The translations under genes were made by a program, and so were the position numbers. Shown here piece after piece: positions 24,890-35,339 of a stretch of 56,355 nucleotides of DNA. Within the stretch, counting starts at the first letter, position 1. Each line of letters starts with the position of its first letter. Source of the DNA: Bacillota bacterium (GTDB lineage: Bacteria > Bacillota > Dethiobacteria > Dethiobacterales > Dethiobacteraceae); assembly GCA_012523945.1 (NCBI GenBank), contig JAAYSO010000135.1, forward strand, positions 1-56,355. Direction: 5' to 3'. A model generated the notes under the pieces. That model saw nothing but the letters and a program-made list of their open reading frames with translations, searched no databases and was not told where the DNA came from.

Positions 24890-25789
24890 ATGTTGGGTTT
24901 TGTTGACGGTTTTATTTCTTATCTGGAAGCTGAAAAAAAAGCTTCTTTTCATACTCTTAGAAGCTATGCTTTAGATTTAATGCAATTCATCGCTTTCTTA
25001 GAACAGCAAAAGTTTTACTCTTTGGCTGAAGTTGATTACCGTACGCTTCGCCATTATTTATCTGTTTTAAAAGAAGAAGCTTATGAACGCCGCACAATTG
25101 CACGCAAATTATCGGCTATTCGCTCCTTTTTACGGTATCTCAACAGGGAGGAACTGCTAAAAGACAAAACTTGGCTGGCTGTTTCCACCCCGCGTATTGG
25201 TAAAAGACTGCCATCATTTCTTTATGTGGAGGAAATGCTGCAGCTTTTATCTGCCCCTGAGACCAGAACCCCGCTGGGGATGCGGGACCAGGCAATCCTG
25301 GAAACTTTGTATGCTTCAGGGATTAGGGTAAGTGAACTGGTGGCCATGGATGTTGATGCCATAGATTTTTCTTTGCAGCAATTCATTGTTATGGGTAAGG
25401 GGGGAAGAGAGCGGCTGGTACCACTGGGCCGCTTTGCTCTACGCGCATTACAATCTTACCTGAATACTGCACGCCGGCAGTTGTTACGTAAAAACCCCAC
25501 AGGTGAAACAGAAAAAGCACTCTGGCTGAACAGGTTTGGCACAAGACTTTCAGACCGGAGCGTTCGACGCCTTGTGGACAAATATGTAAGGCAGGCTGGC
25601 TTAAATGCAGGTATCAGTCCCCACAGCATCCGGCATAGTTTTGCCACCCATTTATTAAATGCCGGAGCAGATTTACGTTCTGTACAGGAACTATTAGGCC
25701 ATGTGAATTTGTCTACTACGCAGATTTACACCCACATTACGCAAGACCATTTAAAAGAAATATATATCTTGGCCCATCCGCGGGCGTAA
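24890..25789 (+). CDS. xerC: Tyrosine recombinase XerC (CodV)
   Basis: Resolves chromosome dimers at dif together with XerD. 299 residues from ATG 24890 (SD AAAGGAG 11 bases upstream). The N-terminal SAM-like DNA-binding domain contains [13 protein letters not shown] and the [13 protein letters not shown] helix. The catalytic set is complete: Arg in [12 protein letters not shown], Lys in [40 protein letters not shown] with Tyr280. The short distance to hslV (10 bases) and conserved order identify it as the codV/xerC copy rather than a phage integrase. Confidence 0.95.
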   Translation: MLGFVDGFISYLEAEKKASFHTLRSYALDLMQFIAFLEQQKFYSLAEVDYRTLRHYLSVLKEEAYERRTIARKLSAIRSFLRYLNREELLKDKTWLAVSTPRIGKRLPSFLYVEEMLQLLSAPETRTPLGMRDQAILETLYASGIRVSELVAMDVDAIDFSLQQFIVMGKGGRERLVPLGRFALRALQSYLNTARRQLLRKNPTGETEKALWLNRFGTRLSDRSVRRLVDKYVRQAGLNAGISPHSIRHSFATHLLNAGADLRSVQELLGHVNLSTTQIYTHITQDHLKEIYILAHPRA

Positions 25790-25799
25790 GGAGACCGAT

Positions 25800-26330
25800 A
25801 TGTTTCAGGGAACAACAATTGTAGCAGTTTTAAAAGACGGCCGCTGTGCGCTGGCCGGTGACGGTCAGGTTACTTTTGGGGACAAAACAATTATGAAAAG
25901 TAATGCCATCAAAGTCCGGCGCATCTATCAAGGACGTGTTTTGGCAGGGTTTGCCGGATCTGTTGCCGATGCCATAACTTTGTTTGAAAAATATGAAGAA
26001 CAACTGGAAAAGTATCAGGGAAATTTGCGCAGAGCAGCGGTGGAATTAGCAAAAGAATGGCGTACTGATAGAATCCTGCGCCGCCTGGAGGCGCTGCTCA
26101 TTGTCGGCGACCCCGAGAACCTGCTTGTTATCTCCGGAAACGGTGAGATTTTAGAGCCTGATGACGGCATTACTGCCATCGGGTCAGGCGGAGCTTACGC
26201 CTTAGCGGCCGCCAGGGCCTTATCTCGCTACACTGCATTAACTGCAGGTGAAATAGCAAAAGCTGCTTTAGAAATAGCCGGTGAGATCTGTATTTATACA
26301 AATGATCAAATTGTTCTGGAAGTATTATAG
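25800..26330 (+). CDS. hslV: ATP-dependent protease subunit HslV (ClpQ)
   Basis: Proteasome-like peptidase that forms a dodecamer with HslU. 176 residues. The N-terminus [10 protein letters not shown] has the nucleophilic Thr at position 5, so a short propeptide must be removed; [32 protein letters not shown] and the C-terminal [11 protein letters not shown] segment are typical. SD AAGGAG overlaps the xerC stop. hslU follows after about 26 bases. Confidence 0.97.
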   Translation: MFQGTTIVAVLKDGRCALAGDGQVTFGDKTIMKSNAIKVRRIYQGRVLAGFAGSVADAITLFEKYEEQLEKYQGNLRRAAVELAKEWRTDRILRRLEALLIVGDPENLLVISGNGEILEPDDGITAIGSGGAYALAAARALSRYTALTAGEIAKAALEIAGEICIYTNDQIVLEVL

Positions 26331-26356
26331 CATCCAGTGGTAGCGGAGGCGATATG

Positions 26357-27766
26357 ATGCAAAAAGAAGAGCTAACTCCGAGGCAGGTAGTAGCCGAATT
26401 AGATAAATATATAGTCGGGCAAAAAGAAGCAAAAAAATGTGTGGCTGTTGCTTTACGCAATAGGTACCGCAGAAAGCTACTGGCTGAGGATATGCGTGAC
26501 GAGGTCTTTCCCAAGAATATTATAATGATCGGGCCTACCGGAGTAGGTAAGACGGAAATTGCCCGCCGGCTGGCCAAACTGGTGAATGCGCCCTTCGTGA
26601 AAGTGGAAGCCACTAAATTTACGGAGGTAGGCTATGTGGGGCGCGATGTGGAAACCATGGTCCGGGACTTGGTGGAAACGGCAGTCCGGATTGTCCAGGC
26701 GGAAAAAATGAACGAAGTAGCGGAAAAAGCCGAAGCTTTAGCTAATGAACGCTTGTTGGACCTGCTGATGTCACGCCCCGGAAAAGAGCGCAAAACCCAG
26801 AATCCACTGACTTTATTATTTAGTGCGGACTATAAAACTGAAGAACAGAAACTGCATGAAAAAGAGCAAGAAGAGTTAAGAAAGAGTGATAGTGAAACGA
26901 GAGAACAATTGGCAAAGCAGCTGCAAGCCGGTCTGCTGGAAGAACGGCCGGTTGAAATAGAAGTGGATGAAAAGCCTCCCATGATGGAGATCCTGCCGGG
27001 TATGGGTTTTGAGGAAATGGGCTTTAATTTTCAAGATATAATGAGCCAGTTTCTTCCCAGAAGAAAAAAACTACGCAAAGTTCCTGTCAAGCAAGCCCGC
27101 AAGATACTGCAGCAGGAAGAAGCAGAAAAACTAATTGATATGGATGAGGTTTATGCAGAAGCCGTAATGCGGGCAGAGCAATCAGGAATTATTTTTTTAG
27201 ACGAAATAGATAAAATTGCCGGCAAGGACTACACGGGAGGACCGGATGTTTCACGGGAAGGCGTGCAGCGGGACATCCTGCCCATTGTGGAAGGTTGTAC
27301 CGTCATGACCAAGTACGGTCCTGTAAAAACCGATTATATTTTGTTTATTGCCGCAGGAGCTTTTCATGTTGCCAAACCATCCGATTTGATTCCGGAATTG
27401 CAGGGGCGTTTTCCCATTCGTGTCGAACTTGACAGTTTAACACAAGAAGATTTCTATCGCATATTAACGGAACCTGCCAATGCTTTGCTGAAACAATATA
27501 CAGAACTTTTGCGGACGGAAAATGTTATCGTTAAGTTTGAAGAGGAAGCGATAACGGAAATCGCCCGTACCGCCCTTACTTTGAATCAGGAAATGGAAAA
27601 TATCGGTGCACGCCGACTGCATACAATTTTAGAAAAAGTTTTAGAAGAATTATCTTTTGCCGCTCCTGAAATTTCCGGCCAGGAAGTAACGATCACAGCT
27701 CAATATGTAAGGGATAAATTACAAGAAATTGTACAAAATAGAGATTTAAGCAGGTATATTCTGTAA
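26357..27766 (+). CDS. hslU: ATP-dependent protease ATPase subunit HslU (ClpY)
   Basis: AAA+ unfoldase partner of HslV. Walker [10 protein letters not shown] (about residue 59), the [14 protein letters not shown] pore-loop region, a roughly 130-residue charged insertion (I domain), Walker [12 protein letters not shown] and sensor region [11 protein letters not shown] are intact. 469 residues. Two adjacent ATGs (26354, 26357) are possible; the second has better spacing (7) from SD GGAGG. The C-terminus ends SRYIL, consistent with the tail that docks into HslV. Confidence 0.97.
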   Translation: MQKEELTPRQVVAELDKYIVGQKEAKKCVAVALRNRYRRKLLAEDMRDEVFPKNIIMIGPTGVGKTEIARRLAKLVNAPFVKVEATKFTEVGYVGRDVETMVRDLVETAVRIVQAEKMNEVAEKAEALANERLLDLLMSRPGKERKTQNPLTLLFSADYKTEEQKLHEKEQEELRKSDSETREQLAKQLQAGLLEERPVEIEVDEKPPMMEILPGMGFEEMGFNFQDIMSQFLPRRKKLRKVPVKQARKILQQEEAEKLIDMDEVYAEAVMRAEQSGIIFLDEIDKIAGKDYTGGPDVSREGVQRDILPIVEGCTVMTKYGPVKTDYILFIAAGAFHVAKPSDLIPELQGRFPIRVELDSLTQEDFYRILTEPANALLKQYTELLRTENVIVKFEEEAITEIARTALTLNQEMENIGARRLHTILEKVLEELSFAAPEISGQEVTITAQYVRDKLQEIVQNRDLSRYIL

Positions 27767-27795
27767 AATACTATGAAAAGAGAGGATGATGGCCA

Positions 27796-28593
27796 GTGGT
27801 TATAAATGAATTATTAGAAAAATCACGCCGTATTAATAAATTACTACAAAAGACGGCAGGACAGCATGTAGATTTTAAGCAGGTTGCTAATGTTCTAAAA
27901 AGTGTCATTCATGCTAACATTTATATTGCTGACCGAAGCGGAAAAATTCTGGGATATGCTCTGGTTGATGAATTTGAGTGTGAACTCATGGTTAATCAGG
28001 TACTCAAAAACGGTGCTTTTCCGGCAGACTACAATGCTCAACTCTTAAATGCCGATGAGTCAAAAGTTAATTTAAAACAAAAACGCAACAATTGTGTCTT
28101 CATTGATGATACTGAATGTCTCTTTACCAATAAGATTACGACAATTGTTCCCATCCTGGGCGGCGGCAAACGTTTAGGTACTTTACTTTTAGCACGTTTC
28201 AATGAAGAATTCACCCCTCAGGATCTGATCTTGGCTGAATACGGCGCCACTGTGATCGGCATGGAAATTTTACGCAACCGCGCTGACAAAATTGAAGAGG
28301 AAGCCAGAAATAAAGCTGTTGTGCAAATGGCTATAGGCACCCTTTCCTACTCTGAATTAGAAGCTGTGGAAAACATTTTTGCCGAACTTAACGGCGATGA
28401 GGGCATACTGGTAGCCAGCAAAATAGCTGATCAGCTTGGCATCACCCGTTCCGTAATCGTCAATGCCCTGCGTAAATTTGAAAGTGCCGGAGTAATTCAA
28501 TCTCGCTCACTGGGCATGAAGGGGACTTATATTAAAGTGAAAAACCCCTACCTCTTGGAGCAACTGGAAAAACGCAGGGTTGTCAATATGTAA
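27796..28593 (+). CDS. codY: GTP-sensing pleiotropic transcriptional regulator CodY
   Basis: Represses or activates nutrient-acquisition genes in response to GTP and branched-chain amino acids. 265 residues: N-terminal GAF domain ([20 protein letters not shown]... to about 155), linker, and C-terminal winged helix-turn-helix ([27 protein letters not shown]-type, with GMKGTYIKV). GTG start after SD AGAGAGG. In B. subtilis the flagellar operon follows; here a terminator and an unrelated gene follow. The peptide transporter at 11.7-17 kb is a plausible target, but no clear CodY box was seen there. Confidence 0.96.
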   Translation: MVINELLEKSRRINKLLQKTAGQHVDFKQVANVLKSVIHANIYIADRSGKILGYALVDEFECELMVNQVLKNGAFPADYNAQLLNADESKVNLKQKRNNCVFIDDTECLFTNKITTIVPILGGGKRLGTLLLARFNEEFTPQDLILAEYGATVIGMEILRNRADKIEEEARNKAVVQMAIGTLSYSELEAVENIFAELNGDEGILVASKIADQLGITRSVIVNALRKFESAGVIQSRSLGMKGTYIKVKNPYLLEQLEKRRVVNM

Positions 28594-28600
28594 AACCTAG

Positions 28601-28632
28601 ACGCCCGGCCATTTGTGGCGGGGCGTTTCTAT
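28601..28632 (+). terminator. Terminator after codY
   Basis: Ten-base stem ACGCCCGGCC (28601-28610) with GGCGGGGCGT (28617-28626), one G-G mismatch, 6-base loop, then TTCTATTT. The T-tract is weak but the stem is GC-rich. Confidence 0.65.
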
Positions 28633-28701
28633 TTAAATAAACCGTCATAAACAATCTCCCAATGCGTTATAATATACTGCTGAAATAATGTATTTGGAGA
28701 G

Positions 28702-29241
28702 ATGGATTTGCCTGCATCTACAAAATTCCTGTCACTGGATAGAAAATCCTTTTTGTTAGGTTTTGGCGGAGGATTTCTGTCTTTATTGCTACTGTTCATT
28801 ATTTTTCTCATATATTTGTGGCCCCAAGGTGTCACTGTACCCCTTGACAGTGAAATGATGGCATATCTGCTACAGGAACAATTTGTCGCCCTGGCGAAAG
28901 AACAATTGCCCACAGTGGTGGAAAAAGCAAAAGCCGAAGTACCGCAGGTTGTACAAAAAAGGATGCAAAACCAGCTTCCCGCCCGCATGGAAATAGCAGG
29001 TTTTGTTTTTCGCATGCCGGATGAGCTGTTGCAGCAGCTGGAAAGCAATCTGCAAAACAATGTGCAAAAAACTACGGAAATGATTTTAGACGGCATTGAT
29101 ACATCTCAATTGGCGGTTGAGTTTGGCGACAGTGTCTATGAAATGGTAAAGGAAACCATGAAAAAAGAGCTGGACGGACAGGATTTTCAAATTTTGCTCT
29201 TTAATCGCCTGCCGCTGAAAATTTGGCTTAAAGTGCACTAA
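28702..29241 (+). CDS. Unrecognised single-span membrane protein
   Basis: I do not recognise the family. 179 residues; ATG after SD GGAGAG. A short basic/charged N-terminus is followed by one strong hydrophobic span (about residues 18-43, rich in Gly/Leu/Phe/Ile), then an alpha-helical outer or cytoplasmic part with many Gln/Glu/Lys (EQLPTVVEKAKAEVPQVV), an MPDELLQQLE stretch and VYEMVKETMKK, and a C-terminus ending in a basic-hydrophobic LPLKIWLKVH. It stands alone between codY and rpsB, behind a TATAAT at 28668-28673 without a clear -35. The composition suggests an anchored helical or coiled-coil protein; no function is claimed. Confidence 0.7.
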   Translation: MDLPASTKFLSLDRKSFLLGFGGGFLSLLLLFIIFLIYLWPQGVTVPLDSEMMAYLLQEQFVALAKEQLPTVVEKAKAEVPQVVQKRMQNQLPARMEIAGFVFRMPDELLQQLESNLQNNVQKTTEMILDGIDTSQLAVEFGDSVYEMVKETMKKELDGQDFQILLFNRLPLKIWLKVH

Positions 29242-29263
29242 AAACCGAAATTGATGTTTTTTG

Positions 29264-29292
29264 TTGCCATTGGAGTCAATCTGTGTTATACT
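29264..29292 (+). promoter_or_regulatory. Sigma-A type promoter for rpsB
   Basis: TTGCCA at 29264-29269, 17-base spacer, TATACT at 29287-29292. It leaves a leader of about 100 bases before rpsB. Confidence 0.8.
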
Positions 29293-29327
29293 ACAAGACG
29301 GTTCCAAATTACACACGTATCCTGATT

Positions 29328-29360
29328 ATTGCAGTTGTGCCGGACAAGCGGTGCTGCAAT
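29328..29360 (+). promoter_or_regulatory. Structured leader hairpin upstream of rpsB
   Basis: ATTGCAG (29328-29334) pairs with CTGCAAT (29354-29360); inside, TGCCG can pair with CGGTG around a GACAAG loop. It lies in the transcribed leader about 45 bases before the rpsB ATG, a typical place for ribosomal-protein autoregulation. Assignment to S2 binding is inference. Confidence 0.55.
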
Positions 29361-29403
29361 AAAATGAAGGAGGCGGAGGTTAAACAGAGAGGAGGTGCAG
29401 GAG

Positions 29404-30213
29404 ATGGCTGTCGTTACCATGAAGCAACTGCTTGAAGCCGGTGTACATTTCGGCCATCAAACACGTCGCTGGAATCCGAAAATGAAACCGTATATTTTTA
29501 CGGAAAGAAACGGAATTTATATTATTGACTTGCAAAAAACCGTCCGCATGATGGAGGAAGCATACAATTTTGTACGTGACCTGGTTAGGGACGGCGGCAA
29601 AATTCTTTTTGTCGGCACAAAAAAGCAAGCACAGGAATCTATCCAGCTGGAAGCCGAACGTTGTGGCATGTTTTATGTTAATCAGCGTTGGCTGGGCGGT
29701 ATGCTTACCAACTTCAAAACTATTCGCACACGGGTTAAACGCCTGATTGAGTTGGAAAAAATGGAGGAAGACGGTGTATTCGAGGTCCTGCCGAAAAAAG
29801 AAGTGATTAAGCTGCGTCATGAGTATGAAAAGCTTAATAAATTTCTTTCAGGCGTACGCAATATGCAGACACTGCCGGATGCACTGTTCATAGTAGATCC
29901 TCGTAAAGAAAGAATTGCCGTTGCCGAAGCACGTAAGTTAGGTATTCCTATCATTGCCATTGTGGATACTAACTGTGATCCGGATGAAATAGACTATATT
30001 ATTCCGGGCAACGACGATGCAATCCGTGCTGTCAAGCTTATCTCGGGACGTATGGCTGATGCGGTTCTGGAAGGGCTGGAAGGCCGTCAAGACCAAATGC
30101 CCATTGACGCAACAGAAGAAGCAGTCAAAGATGAAACGGTAGAGCCCGCTGAAGTTGAAAATGAGACCGGTGAAGCAGACGCTCCCGCTGAAGCCGTAGA
30201 AGAAGAAGTGTAA
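29404..30213 (+). CDS. rpsB: 30S ribosomal protein S2
   Basis: Structural protein of the 30S subunit. 269 residues from ATG 29404; SD AGAGGAGGTG seven bases upstream excludes the GTG at 29395. Family motifs are [58 protein letters not shown] and [24 protein letters not shown]. The last 35 residues form an acidic Glu-rich tail. Followed by tsf, as in nearly all bacteria, but with a terminator in between. Confidence 0.98.
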   Translation: MAVVTMKQLLEAGVHFGHQTRRWNPKMKPYIFTERNGIYIIDLQKTVRMMEEAYNFVRDLVRDGGKILFVGTKKQAQESIQLEAERCGMFYVNQRWLGGMLTNFKTIRTRVKRLIELEKMEEDGVFEVLPKKEVIKLRHEYEKLNKFLSGVRNMQTLPDALFIVDPRKERIAVAEARKLGIPIIAIVDTNCDPDEIDYIIPGNDDAIRAVKLISGRMADAVLEGLEGRQDQMPIDATEEAVKDETVEPAEVENETGEADAPAEAVEEEV

Positions 30214-30228
30214 AATTACTGGAAATGC

Positions 30229-30254
30229 AGCCGGGCGCTCTGCCCGGCTTTTTT
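30229..30254 (+). terminator. Intrinsic terminator between rpsB and tsf
   Basis: Perfect eight-pair GC-rich stem AGCCGGGC (30229-30236) with GCCCGGCT (30242-30249), 5-base loop, then six T's. It is strong on paper, so tsf expression must depend on read-through or on a promoter I cannot identify. Confidence 0.9.
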
Positions 30255-30293
30255 AACAAAATCTTAGTACATTTTAGTATTGGAGGGTATGCG

Positions 30294-30941
30294 ATGATTC
30301 CCGCATCGGTTGTTAAAGAGCTACGTGATAAAACAGGTGCCGGTATGATGGATTGTAAAAAAGCCCTTACCGAGACCGGAGGCGATGTAGAAAAAGCTGT
30401 CGAGTTATTGCGTGAAAAAGGCTTGGCTGCCGCCGCCAAAAAAGCCGGTCGTGTTGCTGCTGAAGGTATTGTGGATTCCTATATTCACCTCGGCGGTCGC
30501 ATCGGTGTCTTGGTAGAAGTAAACTGTGAAACTGATTTTGTTGCCAGAACAGACGAATTCCGCGCCTTTGTCCGCGATATTGCCATGCAAATTGCAGCCA
30601 GCAATCCCAAATACCTATCCCGTGAGGACGTGCCGGCTGAAGTCATTGAAAAAGAACGCGAAATTTTAGCAGCCCAAGCTAAAAATGAAGGAAAACCTGA
30701 AAAAGTTATTGAAAAAATTGTTTCAGGCCGTATTGAAAAATTCTATACAGAAAATTGTTTGTTGGATCAACCCTTTATTAAGGATCCGGATATTACCGTT
30801 ACTGACTTAGTCAAGGAAAAAATCGCTCAAATCGGTGAAAACATTTCTATCCGCCGTTTTGCCCGCTATGAAATGGGCGAAGGGCTGGAGAAAAAGGCTT
30901 GCAATTTAGCCGATGAAGTGGCAGAAATGACAAAGTCATAA
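30294..30941 (+). CDS. tsf: Translation elongation factor Ts
   Basis: Nucleotide-exchange factor for EF-Tu. 215 residues from ATG 30294 (SD TGGAGGG); the frame extends to 30225 but that part covers the terminator. UBA-like N-terminus [20 protein letters not shown], then [29 protein letters not shown] with the TDFVAR signature, and a single compact dimerisation region. The short length is the form common in clostridia and bacilli relatives rather than the 280-residue E. coli form. Confidence 0.97.
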   Translation: MIPASVVKELRDKTGAGMMDCKKALTETGGDVEKAVELLREKGLAAAAKKAGRVAAEGIVDSYIHLGGRIGVLVEVNCETDFVARTDEFRAFVRDIAMQIAASNPKYLSREDVPAEVIEKEREILAAQAKNEGKPEKVIEKIVSGRIEKFYTENCLLDQPFIKDPDITVTDLVKEKIAQIGENISIRRFARYEMGEGLEKKACNLADEVAEMTKS

Positions 30942-31763
<822 letters not shown>

Positions 31764-31775
31764 GGGGGAATTATA

Positions 31776-32333
31776 ATGCCGAAAGCAATATTTCGTGATG
31801 CTGAGGAAAGAATGCAAAAAGCTGTCTCTGTCTTAAAACAGGACTTGGGATCACTACGAGCCGGTCGTGCTACTCCTGCTTTATTGGACAAGATTATGGT
31901 AGATTATTACGGTTCATCTATGCCCATCAATCAATTGGCCAATATTTCCGTGCCCGAGCCGAGACTGCTTGTAATACAGCCTTGGGATAAAAATGCTGTG
32001 CCGGAAATTGAACGGGCTATTTTAAAATCTGATCTGGGTTTGACTCCCAACACAGACGGTTCCGTTATCCGTCTGGCTATACCGCAGTTGACAGAAGAAC
32101 GTCGCAAAGAGCTGGTTAAAGTATGCAGGAAAAAGGCAGAAGAGGGAAGGGTTGCTATCCGCAATATTCGCCGTGATGCCAACGAAGAATTGAAACAGAT
32201 GGAAAAGGCCGGTGAGATTACTGAAGATGAATACCACCGGGCAATGGACGAGGTACAAAAAATAACAGACAAAATGATTGAAAATGTGGACAAAGTTTTA
32301 GCAGACAAAGAAAAAGAGATTATGGAGGTTTAA
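31776..32333 (+). CDS. frr: Ribosome recycling factor
   Basis: Splits post-termination ribosomes with EF-G; tRNA-shaped protein of 185 residues. Conserved blocks are [60 protein letters not shown] and [22 protein letters not shown] eight bases before ATG, twelve bases after pyrH. The next small gene begins three bases after its stop. Confidence 0.98.
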   Translation: MPKAIFRDAEERMQKAVSVLKQDLGSLRAGRATPALLDKIMVDYYGSSMPINQLANISVPEPRLLVIQPWDKNAVPEIERAILKSDLGLTPNTDGSVIRLAIPQLTEERRKELVKVCRKKAEEGRVAIRNIRRDANEELKQMEKAGEITEDEYHRAMDEVQKITDKMIENVDKVLADKEKEIMEV

Positions 32334-32336
32334 CCG

Positions 32337-32543
32337 GTGCAGGCACATGAACTTCCTGATGTTCTGGCTTACTCCCTTGAGGACGCTGTATTAATCCTGG
32401 AAAAGGCCGGCATCAAGTATACCGTGCAAAAAACAAATCCCCCAAAACACAAGGCAAATACAGCAAGAGTCAGAGTGGTCAGACAGCGTTTCCGGCCTGG
32501 AGAAAATATGCTTCAGCTGACAGTAATGCCTGAAATTTGGTAA
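32337..32543 (+). CDS. Free-standing single-PASTA-domain mini-protein
   Basis: 68 residues, GTG start; SD GGAGG overlaps the end of frr, so translation is probably coupled. The sequence follows one PASTA unit: ELPDVLAYSLEDAVLILEKAGIKYTV matches the opening 'P-D-V-x-G-x-x-x-x-x-A-x-x-x-L-x-x-x-G' pattern, and the end (VRVVRQRFRPGENMLQLTVMPE) matches the 'V-x-x-Q-x-P-x-P-G' strand region. There is no signal peptide or membrane span, so it should be cytosolic, unlike PASTA parts of PrkC or PBPs. Its position between frr and uppS, at the start of undecaprenyl synthesis, is suggestive; no function is known to me. Confidence 0.75.
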   Translation: MQAHELPDVLAYSLEDAVLILEKAGIKYTVQKTNPPKHKANTARVRVVRQRFRPGENMLQLTVMPEIW

Positions 32544-32558
32544 AAATAAAAATAACAG

Positions 32559-32581
32559 CCCCCTCAAAAGGGGGTTCTTCT
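32559..32581 (+). terminator. Weak terminator-like hairpin before uppS
   Basis: Six-pair GC stem CCCCCT (32559-32564) with AGGGGG (32569-32574), CAAA loop, then TTCTTCT. It ends next to the uppS SD, so it could also limit uppS translation. The T-tract is imperfect. Confidence 0.5.
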
Positions 32582-32598
32582 CTAAAGGGGTGGATGCG

Positions 32599-33363
32599 TT
32601 GCTTTTCTCTTTACGCCGCTTGCTGCCCGCTAAAAAGCCGCAAAAAACTTCCCACCACAATGAAGTCCCCCGGCATGTGGCCATTATTATGGACGGGAAC
32701 GGGCGTTGGGCCGCAGAGCGAGGTCTGCCACGAACGGCCGGTCACCATGCAGGAATGGGCGCGTTGCGACGTACCATCCGGGCTGCCGGCGAACTAGGAA
32801 TAGAAGTGTTAACCGTCTTTGCTTTTTCCACAGAAAACTGGAAACGCCCAAAAGCGGAAGTTGATTTTTTAATGCGTTTACCGCAGGAATTTCTCAAAAC
32901 TGATTTACCGGAATTAATGGAGAAAAACGTCCGGGTCAGGATGTCGGGAAACCGTGAAGGCCTGCCTTTGCACACGTTACAGGCAGTTGATACCGCCATT
33001 GAAAAAACAAAAACCAATACAGGCATGATCCTTAATTTTGCTTTAAATTACGGCAGTAGGGCAGAAATAGTGGCAGCCGTCCGTAAAATTGCTTTTTTAG
33101 CGGCTAAAGGTAAGCTTGATCCACAAACCATTGATGAAAATAGATTTAACCAATATCTTTTTACTGCTGATTTGCCCGATCCGGATTTACTGATTCGCTG
33201 CAGCGGAGAAATCCGCCTGAGTAATTTTTTACTTTGGCAATTGGCATATGCCGAACTTTGGTTTACAGATGTTTATTGGCCTGATTTTAAAGGCGAGCAT
33301 TTACTGGCTGCTATTGAAGCCTTCCGCAGGCGGGACAGACGTTTTGGCGGTATTAATCTCTAA
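32599..33363 (+). CDS. uppS: Isoprenyl transferase / undecaprenyl diphosphate synthase
   Basis: cis-Prenyltransferase that makes the undecaprenyl carrier lipid for peptidoglycan. Conserved blocks are HVAIIMDGNGRWA (catalytic Asp32), FAFSTENWKRP, LNFALNYGSRAEI and DPDLLIRCSGEIRLSNFLLWQLAYAE-type C-terminus. TTG 32599 (254 residues) is preferred over GTG 32590, because SD AAAGGGG (32584-32590) overlaps the GTG but lies eight bases from the TTG. cdsA follows after 14 bases, the usual order. Confidence 0.95.
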   Translation: MLFSLRRLLPAKKPQKTSHHNEVPRHVAIIMDGNGRWAAERGLPRTAGHHAGMGALRRTIRAAGELGIEVLTVFAFSTENWKRPKAEVDFLMRLPQEFLKTDLPELMEKNVRVRMSGNREGLPLHTLQAVDTAIEKTKTNTGMILNFALNYGSRAEIVAAVRKIAFLAAKGKLDPQTIDENRFNQYLFTADLPDPDLLIRCSGEIRLSNFLLWQLAYAELWFTDVYWPDFKGEHLLAAIEAFRRRDRRFGGINL

Positions 33364-33377
33364 CAGGAGTGACAGAG

Positions 33378-34154
33378 ATGTTTAAACAACGCGTAGTAAG
33401 CGCACTAATCAGTATACCGCTTGTACTGGGCGCTGTATGGGTTGGGAATTATTTTTTCTTCCTTGTACTCTTAATCATCAATTTGCTTGCCTTGCGGGAG
33501 TGGTTTGGCATCTTTACGTTGCAGGAAAAAAACTTAAAAGTCCTGACTTATATAGGTTGTATACTGATTAATATTTTAGCGTATTATTATCAGCTTGACG
33601 GAATTTTGCCGGCTCTGGTTTGCTTTTTTCTCTTGCTAAACCTGTTCTGGGTGCTTCATTTCCCCTTTGATTTTCAGGCTGTGCTACTGGCCTTTTGGGG
33701 ACAAATCCATATTTCCTTTTTATTATCTTTTTTTCTTTTATTACGCAATCAGCCTGATGGTTTGCTGCTGGTTTTAAGCGTTCTTTTCAGTGTCTGGGCT
33801 TCTGATACAGGGGCATATTTATGCGGCATTGCCTTTGGACGGCATAAACTGCTGCCGGCGGTCAGTCCCAAAAAGTCCCTTGAGGGAGCCTTGGGCGGAA
33901 TTGTTTTTGCCGGACTGATCATGGGCATCTTTGCCCCCTACCTAAATTTAGAACGTTTAGTTGCCGTTTTGCTGGGCATATTATTTTCTTTTGCCGGGCA
34001 AGCAGGTGATCTGGCGGAATCCGCCGTCAAGCGACAGGCCAAGGTGAAAGATTCGGGACGTTTTCTGCCGGGACACGGCGGTCTTTTTGACCGGCTGGAC
34101 AGCCTTTTATTTGCGGCACCTGTAGCTTATTTTATCTATACTTTTTTACTTTAA
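33378..34154 (+). CDS. cdsA: Phosphatidate cytidylyltransferase
   Basis: Makes CDP-diacylglycerol for phospholipid synthesis. Polytopic membrane protein, 258 residues, with at least six hydrophobic segments. The C-terminal signature is complete (SAVKRQAKVKDSGRFLPGHG, then GLFDRLDSLLF). ATG 33378 sits after SD CAGGAG with better spacing than GTG 33369. Part of uppS-cdsA-dxr-rseP, a lipid and envelope series. Confidence 0.96.
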   Translation: MFKQRVVSALISIPLVLGAVWVGNYFFFLVLLIINLLALREWFGIFTLQEKNLKVLTYIGCILINILAYYYQLDGILPALVCFFLLLNLFWVLHFPFDFQAVLLAFWGQIHISFLLSFFLLLRNQPDGLLLVLSVLFSVWASDTGAYLCGIAFGRHKLLPAVSPKKSLEGALGGIVFAGLIMGIFAPYLNLERLVAVLLGILFSFAGQAGDLAESAVKRQAKVKDSGRFLPGHGGLFDRLDSLLFAAPVAYFIYTFLL

Positions 34155-34169
34155 TCTGGAGGCACAGCT

Positions 34170-35339
34170 GTGAAGTGGATTACAATTTTAGGTTCAACCG
34201 GTTCCATCGGAACTCAAGCTTTGGAAGTAATTGCTGTCTATCCTGACCTGTTCCGTATATATGCACTGACAGCCGGGCGGAACGTTTCAGTTTTAATCCG
34301 GCAGGCAAGACGGTTTAAACCGCAAAAAGTTGTCATTGCCGATGAAAGCAAGTATGCTGAATTAAAAACAGCTTTAGCCGGCTTGCCGGTGGAGGTTTTG
34401 GCCGGCAGTAACGCAATTTCTCAGCTGGCGGCAGAAGCACAACCTGATTTAGTTTTAAATGCCCTTGTAGGTTTTGCCGGATTAAAACCGACACTTTCCG
34501 CCTTACATGCAGGGAAAAATGTGGCTCTGGCCAATAAAGAGACCCTGGTAGCGGGAGGCCATTTAGTAATGCCTCTGGCTCAAAAAGCAAAAAAGACGGT
34601 GATACCGGTTGACAGCGAACATTCAGCCATCTTTCAATGCCTGCAAGGACAGGAAAATACGGCTGTGGAAAATATTATTTTAACGGCTTCCGGCGGTCCC
34701 TTTTTCGGCTATACACTGGGACAATTACGTACAGTTAATGTTGAGGATGCTTTAAAGCACCCCAACTGGACGATGGGGAAAAAAATTACCATTGATTCTG
34801 CTACCATGATGAATAAAGGCTTGGAAGTAATAGAAGCCCACTGGCTTTTTGGCCTTGATTACGATAAGATAAAAGTAGTTATTCACCGTCAAAGTATCAT
34901 TCATTCCATGGTTACTTTTCAGGACGGAGCCGTTTTGGCACAACTGGGTGCCCCGGACATGCGGTTACCGATCCAATATGCTCTAACTTATCCGCAGCGT
35001 CTAAAATTAGATGTTCCCCGCCTGCAATGGGAAGAAATCACTGAACTAAATTTTTCCGCCCCCGATCATGAAAACTTTCCTTGTTTGAAATTGGCCTATG
35101 AAGCCGGCAGAATCGGCGGCACCATGCCGGCTGTTTTAAATGCAGCCAATGAGGAAGCTGTCAGCCTTTTTCTGCAGGGCAAAATCAGCTTTTTAGCGGT
35201 GGCCCGTATAATTGAAGCAGTGATGAATAAACATAAAGTAGTCACTGCTCCTGACTACGAAACCTTGACGGCCACTGACCGGCAAGCACGTCTTCTGGCA
35301 AGACAGTTTGCTTTAGAGGAAAGGGTGAGAAAATGCTGA
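34170..35339 (+). CDS. dxr: 1-deoxy-D-xylulose 5-phosphate reductoisomerase
   Basis: First committed step of the MEP isoprenoid pathway, NADPH-dependent. 389 residues. NADPH site GSTGSIGTQAL; active-site blocks VDSEHSAIFQCLQ, LTASGGPFFG, HPNWTMGKKITIDSATMMNKGLEVIEA, and HRQSIIHSMVTFQDGAVLAQLGAPDMRLPIQYAL. GTG start with SD CTGGAGG. Its 3' end overlaps rseP by seven bases. With ispG in the same operon it shows that the organism uses the MEP route to isoprenoids. Confidence 0.97.
   Translation: MKWITILGSTGSIGTQALEVIAVYPDLFRIYALTAGRNVSVLIRQARRFKPQKVVIADESKYAELKTALAGLPVEVLAGSNAISQLAAEAQPDLVLNALVGFAGLKPTLSALHAGKNVALANKETLVAGGHLVMPLAQKAKKTVIPVDSEHSAIFQCLQGQENTAVENIILTASGGPFFGYTLGQLRTVNVEDALKHPNWTMGKKITIDSATMMNKGLEVIEAHWLFGLDYDKIKVVIHRQSIIHSMVTFQDGAVLAQLGAPDMRLPIQYALTYPQRLKLDVPRLQWEEITELNFSAPDHENFPCLKLAYEAGRIGGTMPAVLNAANEEAVSLFLQGKISFLAVARIIEAVMNKHKVVTAPDYETLTATDRQARLLARQFALEERVRKC

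Noticed and set aside
30251-30290. Possible TTAACA/TAGTAT promoter for tsf
   Set aside because: Transcription would start at or after the SD, leaving no usable ribosome-binding site.
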